A stretch of 64,000 nt of DNA from Kitasatospora sp. SolWspMP-SS2h (GTDB taxonomy: Bacteria > Actinomycetota > Actinomycetes > Streptomycetales > Streptomycetaceae): assembly GCF_003259315.1 (NCBI RefSeq), contig NZ_QLLT01000015.1:62001-126000 (forward strand), written 5' to 3'. Below are positions 1 to 7,295 of the stretch, piece after piece (position 1 is the stretch's first letter; each line of letters begins with the position of its first letter). The position numbers and the translations under genes were made by a program. The notes under the pieces are model-generated. The model had not been told where the DNA came from. It did no database searches and worked only from the letters and a program-made list of their open reading frames with translations.

Positions 1-1418
1 ACCTGGAGCTCTCCGAGGACGAGGGGAGCGCCCACAAGTTCTACGAAGTCACGGTCGAGGAAGCCGAGTTGACCATCCGCTACGGCCGGATCGGCGAGCC
101 GGGCACCACCAGGACCACGGTCTGCGCGAGCGCCGAGAAGGCCGCCGCGCAGGCCGCCCGGAAGATCGGCGAGAAGGTCCGCAAGGGCTACGCCCCGGCC
201 GTGCGGGGCGTGCGCCAGCGCCGGTCGGTGACCCGCCGGCAGATCACCTCGACCCGCTCCACCGCCCGCCAGGCCCCGCTGCTGTGGCGCTTCCGCTCCG
301 GCTCGCCCGCGTTCGGGGTGTACGTCGGAGAGGAGCACGCCTGGGTCGGTAACGAGCAGGGCGACGTCTACACGCTCACCACGGACGGCCGGGTCACCGG
401 CCGGTTCGGCCTGCCCGACGGCGTCAAGTGCATCGTCGCCGACGACTGGTGGATCTACGCGGGCTGCGACGACGGCAAGGTGTACGACCTCGGCGGGAAG
501 GTGCCGCGGGTGGCGTACGAGATCGCCCAGGACGTGGACATCTACTGGCTGGACATCCACGACGGCGTGCTCGGCGTCGCCGACGAGCGCGGCGGGCTGA
601 CCACCGTCGACCACGAGGACGAGTTCCAGTGGCGGCGCAACGCCCAGGGCTCCTCCGGCTGGATGGTGCGCTGCGACGCCGAGTCGGTCTACCACGGCTG
701 GTCGGCGGGCGTGGCCCGGTACGCCAAGCGCGGCGGCGACCAGCTCTGGCACACCCGCACCAGGGGCGCGGTGCTGTTCGGCTGGCAGGAGCGGGACGAG
801 GTGTTCGCCGGCACCTCGCAGGGCTGGGTGCACCGGCTGCGCAAGGCCGACGGCGCGGAGGTCGCCGCGTACAGGTGCGACGCCTCGGTGTTCTCCTGCG
901 CGGCCTCCCCGGACGGGGAGTTCGTGTTCGCGGGCGACAACCACTCGTCCGTCTACTGCTTCGCCGCCGACGGCACCCGGCTGTGGAAGCTGGGCACCGG
1001 CTGCGGCTCGGCGTACAGCATGCAGTACCGCGACGGGCGGCTGTACCTGGTCACCACCGACGGCTCGCTGGCCTGCCTGGACGCCTCCCAGGGCGCCGTG
1101 CGGGCCGCCGAGCAGGGCACCCTGCCGGCCACCGCCGAGGTGAGCGGCGCGGGCGTCGAGCGGGTCGCGGCCGGCGCCGAGCTGGAGACCGTCAGCGCCG
1201 GCGCGGTGGCCTCCGGGTCCGGCGTCGAGGTGGAGTGCGTGGCCGAGGGCGGCCGGCTGCGGGTCCGGGTGGTCACGCCCGGCTACGACGCGGCGCTGCG
1301 GGTGCAGTTCCCCAAGGACGTCCGGGTCGCCGGGGCGCGGTACCTGGTCGCCGAGGTGCGCCGGTCCGAGTCCGGCGGGTTCTACCGCGCCCGCGGGGAG
1401 ATCAAGCGACTGCTGTGA
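1..1418 (+). CDS. WGR-domain / beta-propeller protein, 5' partial
   Basis: The frame is open from the first bases of the window, so the start lies outside it; the visible part is about 471 residues. The N-terminal part resembles a WGR domain, with an FYEV element followed by an R-Y-G-R-I-G turn, the form of WGR used in PARP-type and MolR-like proteins. After a basic linker comes a series of short beta repeats (W-x-G-x-x-x-G-x-V-like units, roughly residues 95-350) that read as a WD40 or PQQ-like propeller. A C-terminal beta-rich tail of about 100 residues has no family I recognise. Known WGR domains bind nucleic acid or partner proteins. The role here is unknown. A TTG at 69 is only an internal codon, because the WGR fold begins upstream of it. 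Confidence 0.75.
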   Translation, partial: LELSEDEGSAHKFYEVTVEEAELTIRYGRIGEPGTTRTTVCASAEKAAAQAARKIGEKVRKGYAPAVRGVRQRRSVTRRQITSTRSTARQAPLLWRFRSGSPAFGVYVGEEHAWVGNEQGDVYTLTTDGRVTGRFGLPDGVKCIVADDWWIYAGCDDGKVYDLGGKVPRVAYEIAQDVDIYWLDIHDGVLGVADERGGLTTVDHEDEFQWRRNAQGSSGWMVRCDAESVYHGWSAGVARYAKRGGDQLWHTRTRGAVLFGWQERDEVFAGTSQGWVHRLRKADGAEVAAYRCDASVFSCAASPDGEFVFAGDNHSSVYCFAADGTRLWKLGTGCGSAYSMQYRDGRLYLVTTDGSLACLDASQGAVRAAEQGTLPATAEVSGAGVERVAAGAELETVSAGAVASGSGVEVECVAEGGRLRVRVVTPGYDAALRVQFPKDVRVAGARYLVAEVRRSESGGFYRARGEIKRLL

Positions 1419-1510
1419 CGTCCCCGGGCGATCGCCCGGGGCGCCCCCCGGCGTTCCGCGGCCGGGAGGCGCGCGCGGCGGCCGGCCGACGATGCGGGAG
1501 GATGCGCGGC

Positions 1511-2698
1511 ATGGGGACGCGGGGGACGTGGGGGACGTGGGGGAAGCGGACGGACGGGCTGCTGGCCTGGGGGCGGGCCCGGCCCTGGGCGGTGGACGGG
1601 CCGCTGCTGGCGCTCGCCGTCGGCGTCTCGCTCTGGGGGGTGTACACCGACGGGCACCCGGCCGAACGGCAGTGGTGGGCCTACGCGCTGGCGCTGGCCG
1701 GGTCGCTGCCGCTGTGGTGGCGCCGCCGCGCCCCGTGGGCGGTGCTGCTGGCCTGCGCGGTGCCCACCTGCACGCTGTCGGTGCTCGCGCACTTCGCGAT
1801 GCCGCAGATCCAGGTCGCCATGGCGGTCGCCGTCTACACCGTCGCCGACCGCGGCCGGGACTGGCAGCGCGCCGCGCTGCTGGCCTTCACGGTGGTCGGC
1901 AACGTGGTCGGCACCCGCTCCTTCGGCGGCATGCTGTTCAGCCTGGTGGTGGCGGTCGGCAGCTTCGTGCTCGGCTCGCTGGTGCGGGAGCTGCGCCGAC
2001 TGGCCGGCGTCGAGGCCGAACGGGCCCGGCAGGCCGGGCTGCGGGCCGCCAGCGACGCCGCCCGCGCGGTCGCCGAGGAGCGCGCCCGGATCGCCCGCGA
2101 GATGCACGACATCCTGGCCCACGCGGTCTCGCTGATGGTCGTGCAGGCCGAGGCCGGGCCGCTGGTGGTGCGCGGCGACCCCGACCGGGCGGTCCGCGCG
2201 TTCGACGCCATCGCCGACTCCGGGCGCGACGCGATGGTCCAGCTCCGGCGCTCGCTGGGCGTGCTGAAGGAGGGCGGCGCGGCGCCCGCGCTCGCCCCGC
2301 AGCCCCGGCTGGCCGAGCTCGCGGACGTGCTGCAGCGGGTCCGCGACTCCGGGGTGGCGGTCGACGCCGAGATCGAGGAGGCCGGGCCGGCCGAGGTGCA
2401 GGCGGCGGCCTTCCGGATCGTCCAGGAGGCGCTCACCAACGTGGTCAAGCACGCCGGCGCCCGGCGGGTCGGCGTCCGGGTCGCGGTCCGCGACGGGGCG
2501 CTGCTGGCGGTCGAGGTGGTCGACGACGGCGCGGGCGCGGGGGCGGGGGCGGCGGCCGGGGTCGACGGGCGCTCCGGCGGGCGCGGCCTGCTCTCCATCC
2601 GGGAGCGGGCGGCGGCCTGCGGCGGCAGCGCCGAGACCGGGCCCCGACCCGACGGGCCCGGCTACCTGGTGGCCGCCGTGCTGCCGCTCGACGCCTGA
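1511..2698 (+). CDS. Sensor histidine kinase, NarL/DesK type (HisKA_3)
   Basis: A 395-residue membrane histidine kinase. About five hydrophobic segments lie between residues 28 and 155, with no large extracellular sensor domain. A HisKA_3 dimerisation helix follows, with phospho-acceptor His199 in E-M-H-D. The HATPase_c domain has an N-box (Q-E-A-L-T-N) and a glycine-rich G-R-G-L segment near the end. I chose ATG 1511 because GGGAGG at 1496-1501 sits 9 nt upstream; an in-frame ATG at 1502 would overlap that site. It should phosphorylate the response regulator encoded 56 nt downstream. The inducing signal cannot be read from the sequence. Confidence 0.9.
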   Translation: MGTRGTWGTWGKRTDGLLAWGRARPWAVDGPLLALAVGVSLWGVYTDGHPAERQWWAYALALAGSLPLWWRRRAPWAVLLACAVPTCTLSVLAHFAMPQIQVAMAVAVYTVADRGRDWQRAALLAFTVVGNVVGTRSFGGMLFSLVVAVGSFVLGSLVRELRRLAGVEAERARQAGLRAASDAARAVAEERARIAREMHDILAHAVSLMVVQAEAGPLVVRGDPDRAVRAFDAIADSGRDAMVQLRRSLGVLKEGGAAPALAPQPRLAELADVLQRVRDSGVAVDAEIEEAGPAEVQAAAFRIVQEALTNVVKHAGARRVGVRVAVRDGALLAVEVVDDGAGAGAGAAAGVDGRSGGRGLLSIRERAAACGGSAETGPRPDGPGYLVAAVLPLDA

Positions 2699-2742
2699 GA
2701 GCTGCCGCTCGACGGCTGAGAGCTGTCGATCAACACCTGAGA
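2680..2742 (+). repeat. Three tandem 21-bp repeats across the kinase stop codon
   Basis: Units run 2680-2700, 2701-2721 and 2722-2742. The first two differ at one base; the third is more diverged. Each unit carries the last codons and the TGA of the kinase gene, so the true stop is followed by two pseudo-copies of the gene end. They fill the gap before the response-regulator ribosome-binding site. Confidence 0.9.
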
Positions 2743-2754
2743 GAGGGACGGAAG

Positions 2755-3429
2755 TTGACCATACGCGTGGTGATCGCCGACGACCAGGAACTGGTCCGGG
2801 CCGGGTTCGGCATGATCCTCGACGCCCAGCCCGACATCGAGGTCGTCGCCGAGGCCGGCGACGGGCGGCAGGCCGTGGAGGCCGTCCGCGCGCACGCCCC
2901 CGACGTCCTGCTGCTGGACGTCCGGATGCCCGTCATGGACGGCCTGGAGGCCGCCCGCCGGGTCTGCGCCGAGCACCCCGGCTGCCGGGTCATCATGCTC
3001 ACCACCTTCGACGTCGACGACTACGTCTTCGACGCGCTGTACGCCGGGGCCAGCGGCTTCCTGCTCAAGGACGTCCGCCGCGACGACCTCGCCCACGCCG
3101 TCCGGGTCGTCCACTCCGGCGAGGCGCTGCTCGCCCCGTCCGTCACCCGCCGGGTGATCGGCGAGGTCACCGCCCGCAAGACCGGCGCCGCCCCGGCCGT
3201 CGCCCGGCCGCTGCGGCGCCTGCTGGAGTCGCTCACCGCCCGGGAGTCGGAGACCCTGCGGCTGGTCGCCCGGGGCATGTCCAACGCCGAGATCGCCGCC
3301 GAACTGGTGGTCAGCGAGCACACCGTGAAGACCCACGTCAGCAACCTGCTGCAGAAGCTCGGCCTGCGCGACCGCGTCCACGCGGTGGTCTTCGCGTACG
3401 AGGCGGGGGCGGTCACGGCGGGGGAGTGA
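2755..3429 (+). CDS. Response regulator, NarL/FixJ (LuxR-type HTH)
   Basis: A 224-residue DNA-binding response regulator. The receiver domain has the acidic pair at residues 9-10 and the phosphorylated Asp55 in L-L-L-D-V-R-M-P. A C-terminal LuxR/GerE helix-turn-helix (about residues 160-215) contains the conserved S-N-A-E-I-A and E-H-T-V-K-T-H-V segments. The start is TTG 2755, preceded by a GAGAGGGACGGAAG purine stretch. It is the cognate partner of the kinase just upstream, and both are presumably made from one message. The targets are unknown; neighbouring membrane and NAD-related genes are possible but unproven. Confidence 0.93.
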   Translation: MTIRVVIADDQELVRAGFGMILDAQPDIEVVAEAGDGRQAVEAVRAHAPDVLLLDVRMPVMDGLEAARRVCAEHPGCRVIMLTTFDVDDYVFDALYAGASGFLLKDVRRDDLAHAVRVVHSGEALLAPSVTRRVIGEVTARKTGAAPAVARPLRRLLESLTARESETLRLVARGMSNAEIAAELVVSEHTVKTHVSNLLQKLGLRDRVHAVVFAYEAGAVTAGE

Positions 3430-3564
3430 GACCCGTCCGCCGCCGTGCCGCGCTCCCCCGGGGGAGGGAGGCCCGGGCATCGCCGTCGCGGGGGAGGCGC
3501 GGCGGCGGCCGCCACGGGAGGGTGAGGGGTGTCAGGAAGGCACTCTCACAAGGGGGTTGGGACG

Positions 3565-4146
3565 ATGGTGACGGGACGTCGGGCGCTGGGCTGGGCGGCG
3601 GGACTGCTGGCGGTGTACGGGCTGGTGCGGCTGCTGCCGGGCTCGCGCGGGGTGGGCGCCGGCTGGACGGTGGGGCACCTGGCGCTGTTCGCCGGGCTGG
3701 CGCTGCTGGGCGCGGGGCTGCCGGAGCTGTGGCGGCTGGGCGGCCGGGACGGGGCGTGGGGCCGGGCCTGGCTCGGCCTCGGCTGGGCCGGGGTGGCGGC
3801 CGGCCTGGCGCAGGCCGGGATCGACCTGTACGCGAACGCCGTCTCGGCCGACCGGGCGGCCCGCTCGGCGCTGTTCGACCGGGTGCAGTCGGTGCCGGGC
3901 GTGCTGCCGCTGGTGTACACCGTCGTCCCGCTGCTGCTGTACGTCGGCCTGCTCGGGCTGCTGGCCCGCCTGGCGCTCCGCCGGACCGTCCCGTGGTGGA
4001 GCCCGGCGCTGGTGCTGCTGGGCACCCTGGCGGCGGGCGCGTCGCTGGACTTCCTGGCGCTCACCGCGGCGCTCTACCTGCTGGCGTTCCGGCCGGTGAT
4101 AACCGGTGGCCGCGGCGGGCCGCGGGCCGTACCGTCCGGGGCATGA
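3565..4146 (+). CDS. Small polytopic membrane protein, unknown function
   Basis: About 193 residues with five or six hydrophobic segments rich in Leu, Ala and Gly, and no catalytic motif that I recognise. ATG 3565 is chosen because AGGGGG lies about 8 nt upstream; an upstream GTG at 3529 is in frame but lacks such a site. The stop overlaps the sirtuin start in an ATGA arrangement, so the two are probably translationally coupled. That coupling is the only hint at a role. Confidence 0.75.
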   Translation: MVTGRRALGWAAGLLAVYGLVRLLPGSRGVGAGWTVGHLALFAGLALLGAGLPELWRLGGRDGAWGRAWLGLGWAGVAAGLAQAGIDLYANAVSADRAARSALFDRVQSVPGVLPLVYTVVPLLLYVGLLGLLARLALRRTVPWWSPALVLLGTLAAGASLDFLALTAALYLLAFRPVITGGRGGPRAVPSGA

Positions 4147-4892
4147 ACGGGAAGCGGCCGCTGGTGGCGGTCTTGACGGGGGCGGGCATCTCCACGGACT
4201 CGGGCATCCCCGACTACCGGGGCCCGCAGGGCCTCTGGCAGCGGGACCCGAGCGCGCAGGAGCTGGTCACGATCGGCCCGTACCTGGCGAGCACCGAGGT
4301 GCGGCGCCGGGCCTGGCTGATGCGGCGGGACGCGGGCGCGATCGGCGCCCGGCCGAACGCCGGGCACCGGGCGCTGGCGGACCTGGAGCGGGCGGGCGTC
4401 CCGGTGCGGGTGCTCACCCAGAACGTGGACGGGCTGCACCAGGCGGCCGGCGTCTCCCCGCGCAAGGTGCTCGAACTGCACGGCACGGCCACCGGGGTGC
4501 GCTGCGCGGGCTGCGGGGAGTCCGGCCCGATGGCGGCGGCCCTGGCGCGGGTCGCCGCCGGCGAGGACGACCCGGCGTGCGCGCGCTGCGGCGGGGTGCT
4601 GCGGCCGTGCACCGTGATGTTCGGCGAGCCGCTGGACGAGCGGGTGCTGGAGCAGGCGGACGCGATCGCCCGGAACTGCCAGGTGTTCCTGGCGGTCGGC
4701 AGCTCGCTCCAGGTGCACCCGGCGGCGCTGCTGCCGCGGATCGCGCTGGAGCACGGCGCGCGGCTGATCGTGGTCAACGGCGAGCCCACGCCGTACGACG
4801 CGGAGGCGCACGAGGTGGTCCGCACGCCGATCTCGACCGCGCTGCCCGCGCTGGTGGCCCGCCTGGTGGACGGCGACCTGTCCGGGCGCTGA
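4143..4892 (+). CDS. NAD-dependent protein deacylase, sirtuin (Sir2/CobB class)
   Basis: A 249-residue sirtuin that removes acyl groups from lysine using NAD+, releasing nicotinamide and O-acyl-ADP-ribose. Visible motifs are G-A-G-I-S (13-17), the T-Q-N-V-D NAD-binding segment (92-96), catalytic His113 in L-H-G, and a complete zinc site of two C-x2-C pairs (121/124 and 146/149). Length is normal. It overlaps the preceding membrane-protein gene by 4 nt and is closed by a strong hairpin at 4909-4934. Whether it acts in acetylation control or in local ADP-ribose metabolism cannot be told from sequence. Confidence 0.95.
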   Translation: MNGKRPLVAVLTGAGISTDSGIPDYRGPQGLWQRDPSAQELVTIGPYLASTEVRRRAWLMRRDAGAIGARPNAGHRALADLERAGVPVRVLTQNVDGLHQAAGVSPRKVLELHGTATGVRCAGCGESGPMAAALARVAAGEDDPACARCGGVLRPCTVMFGEPLDERVLEQADAIARNCQVFLAVGSSLQVHPAALLPRIALEHGARLIVVNGEPTPYDAEAHEVVRTPISTALPALVARLVDGDLSGR

Positions 4893-4908
4893 GCCGCCGC
4901 CCGGGGCG

Positions 4909-4934
4909 CCCGGCCCGCCGCGCGGCGGGCCGGG
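4909..4934 (+). terminator. Hairpin terminator after sirtuin
   Basis: A perfect 11-bp GC stem (4909-4919 with 4924-4934) and a 4-nt loop, 17 nt after the sirtuin stop. There is no T tract, as is usual in streptomycetes. A TAGCAT hexamer at 4940-4945 just downstream could be a -10 box for the P450 gene. Confidence 0.7.
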
Positions 4935-4972
4935 GCCCGTAGCATGGCGGCCCGACGAGCAGGGAGGACCCC

Positions 4973-6211
4973 GTGGACCCCGTGGACCCCGTGGACCCCG
5001 TGGCGGTCGACGCCTTCGACCCGTGGTCGGCCGCGTTCGTGGCGCACCCCTACCCGGCGTACGCCGCGCTGCGCGAGCGGGCGCCCGTCCACCACTACGA
5101 ACCGACCGGCCAGTGGCTGGTCTCCCGGCACGCCGACGTCAACGCGCTGCTGCGGGACCGGCGGCTCGGCCGCACCCACACGCACCGGTTCACCCACGAG
5201 GAGTTCGGGCGGCCCGCGCCGGACCCCGCCCACGAGCCGTTCCACACCCTCAACGACCACGGGCTGCTGGACCTGGAGGGCCCCGACCACGCCCGGATCC
5301 GCCGCCTGGTCACCAAGGTCTTCACCCCGCGCACGGTCGAGTCGCTGCGCCCCGCCGTCCGCAGACTGGCCGGCGAACTCGTCGACGGCCTGCTCGCCGA
5401 GGGCGGCGGCGACCTGATCGCCCGGGTCGCCGAACCGCTGCCGGTCGCGGTGATCGCCGAGCTGCTGGGCGTCCCCGAGCCGGACCGGCACCTGCTGCGC
5501 CCCTGGTCCGCCGACATCACCGGCATGTTCGAATTCCACCCGAGCGCGGAGACGGCCCGCCGCGCCGTCACCGCCAGCATCGAATTCTCTTCCTACCTGA
5601 GGGAGTTGATCCGCCGCCGGCGCGCCGACCCGGGCCCCGACCTGATCAGCGCGCTGGCCCTGGCCGCCGAGGACGGGCAGTCGCTCAGCGAGCAGGAGGT
5701 GGTCTCCACCTGCGTGCTGCTGCTCAACGCCGGCCACGAGGCCACCGTCAACACCACCGGCAACGGCTGGCTCGCCCTGTTCCGCAACCCCGGCGAACTC
5801 GCCCGGCTGCGCGGCGCGGTGGACGCACTGCTGCCCACCGCCGTCGAGGAGCTGATGCGCTACGACACCCCGCTGCAGATGTTCGAACGCTGGGTGCTGG
5901 ACGACATCGAGGTGGCCGGCACGCACATCCCGCGCGGCGCCGAGGTCGCCCTGCTGTTCGGCTCCGCCAACCACGACCCCGAGCGCTTCACCGACCCCGG
6001 ACGGCTCGACCTCGGCCGCACCGACAACCCGCACCTCAGCTTCGGCGCCGGAATCCACTTCTGCCTCGGCGCCCCGCTCGCCAGAATGGAACTCACCGAG
6101 TCCTACGGCGCACTGCTCCGCAAGGCCCCCGGGCTGACGCTGCGGCGCGAGCCCGACCGGCGCCCCGGCTACGTGATCCGCGGGCTGGAGGAACTGCTGG
6201 TCGAGGTCTGA
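4973..6211 (+). CDS. Cytochrome P450 monooxygenase
   Basis: A 412-residue soluble bacterial class I P450. It has the I-helix oxygen-activation motif A-G-H-E-A-T (253-258), the K-helix E-x-x-R (Glu293/Arg296) and the heme-binding loop F-G-A-G-I-H-F-C-L-G with thiolate ligand Cys364. These suggest a CYP107/CYP105-like family member; the substrate is unknown. No ferredoxin or reductase gene is adjacent, so redox partners must come from elsewhere. The N-terminus is odd: three tandem GTGGACCCC nonamers encode M-D-P-V-D-P-V-D-P-V, so GTGs at 4973, 4982 and 4991 are all in frame. 4973 is favoured because AGGGAGG (4961-4967) is 5 nt upstream. Confidence 0.95.
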   Translation: MDPVDPVDPVAVDAFDPWSAAFVAHPYPAYAALRERAPVHHYEPTGQWLVSRHADVNALLRDRRLGRTHTHRFTHEEFGRPAPDPAHEPFHTLNDHGLLDLEGPDHARIRRLVTKVFTPRTVESLRPAVRRLAGELVDGLLAEGGGDLIARVAEPLPVAVIAELLGVPEPDRHLLRPWSADITGMFEFHPSAETARRAVTASIEFSSYLRELIRRRRADPGPDLISALALAAEDGQSLSEQEVVSTCVLLLNAGHEATVNTTGNGWLALFRNPGELARLRGAVDALLPTAVEELMRYDTPLQMFERWVLDDIEVAGTHIPRGAEVALLFGSANHDPERFTDPGRLDLGRTDNPHLSFGAGIHFCLGAPLARMELTESYGALLRKAPGLTLRREPDRRPGYVIRGLEELLVEV

Positions 6212-6215
6212 GGGA

Positions 6216-6265
6216 GAACCCACGGTGCAGGAGGAACCCACGGTGCAGGGGAACGCGCGGTGAAG
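6216..6265 (+). repeat. Tandem duplication of a GTG-containing 16-mer at an ADP-ribosylglycohydrolase start
   Basis: Two identical 16-nt copies (6216-6231 and 6234-6249, period 18) are followed by a degenerate third copy at 6251-6265 that contains the actual GTG start. The duplication sits between the P450 stop and the next gene. Confidence 0.85.
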
Positions 6266-7255
6266 CGGGCGACCGGGGCGATGCTGGGGCTGGCGATCGG
6301 GGACGCGCTCGGCAAGCCCACCGAGTTCCTGGACCTGGACGAGATCGGGCGGATCAGCGCCGACTGGCGCCGCCTCCCGCTCCCGACGAAGGCCGCGGTC
6401 ACCGACGACACCCAGATGACGCTCGCGCTGGCCCGCGCCCTGCGCGACGCCCTCGCCGAGGGCCCGCTCGTCCCGCCGCGCCTCGAACTCCCGCTGCGCG
6501 AGGAGTTCGTGGACTGGTGGCGCTCCCCGGACAACGACCGCGCCCCCGGCATGACCTGCCTGCGCTCCTGCTCCCGGCTCTCCACCGGCCGCCCCTGGCA
6601 GGACGCCAGTGACCTCGGCTCCAAGGGCTGCGGCGCGAACATGCGGGTCGCCCCGCTCGGCCTGGTCCGCGAACTGACCGACCGCCAGGTCGCCGGCGCC
6701 GCCCGGCTGCAGTCCGGCCTCACCCACGGCCACCCCACCGCGCTGGCCGCCAGCGAGCTCACCGCGTTCACCGTCCGCTGGCTCGTCCAGGGCGTCGAGC
6801 CGGCCGAACTCCCGGCCCGGCTGCGCGCCCACGCGCACCGGCAGCGCACCCGCTACGACGAGTTCTGGCTCGGCGACCTCGCCGCCCGGGACCACACCGG
6901 CACCCCGGAGCAGTTCACCGCCCGCGGCTGGGACGACTGCCTGGACGCCCTGGACCGGCTCGACGCCGCGCTCGCCGCCCCCGACCTCGACGCCGACCCG
7001 TGCGAGCGCACCGGCGCGGGCTGGATCGCCGAGGAGGCCCTCGCCACCGCCCTGCTCTGCTTCCTGCTGCTGCCCGACGACCCGGTCGCCGCCGTCCGCC
7101 GCGCCGCGGTCTCCTCCGGCGACTCCGACTCGCTCGCCTGCCTGGCCGGCGCCTTCGCCGGGGCCCGGCACGGCGCGGACGCCTGGCCGCGCGAGTGGAC
7201 CGACCGGATCGAGTACCGCCGTGAACTGCTGGCCCTCGGCGCGCTCTGGGACTGA
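6260..7255 (+). CDS. ADP-ribosylglycohydrolase family protein (ARH/DraG), copy 1
   Basis: A 331-residue member of the ADP-ribosylglycohydrolase fold, which removes ADP-ribose from proteins or small molecules using a dinuclear metal centre. It has the N-terminal G-D-A-L-G-K-P element, the metal-binding T-D-D-T (48-51), a mid-protein S-K-G-C-G segment and a C-terminal S-G-D-S-D-S metal site (286-291). All expected acidic ligands are present. The start is GTG 6260, inside a short tandem repeat. It lies 48 nt after the P450 gene and converges on a second ARH gene. Which ADP-ribosyl substrate it acts on is not evident. Confidence 0.9.
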   Translation: MKRATGAMLGLAIGDALGKPTEFLDLDEIGRISADWRRLPLPTKAAVTDDTQMTLALARALRDALAEGPLVPPRLELPLREEFVDWWRSPDNDRAPGMTCLRSCSRLSTGRPWQDASDLGSKGCGANMRVAPLGLVRELTDRQVAGAARLQSGLTHGHPTALAASELTAFTVRWLVQGVEPAELPARLRAHAHRQRTRYDEFWLGDLAARDHTGTPEQFTARGWDDCLDALDRLDAALAAPDLDADPCERTGAGWIAEEALATALLCFLLLPDDPVAAVRRAAVSSGDSDSLACLAGAFAGARHGADAWPREWTDRIEYRRELLALGALWD

Positions 7256-7262
7256 ACCGCGG

Positions 7263-7286
7263 GCTCCCCGGCCGCCGCCGGGGAGC
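7263..7286. terminator. Bidirectional terminator between convergent ARH genes
   Basis: A perfect 10-bp stem (7263-7272 with 7277-7286) and a 4-nt loop, placed midway in the 40-nt gap between two converging stop codons. Confidence 0.75.
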
Positions 7287-7295
7287 GGCTCGGGC

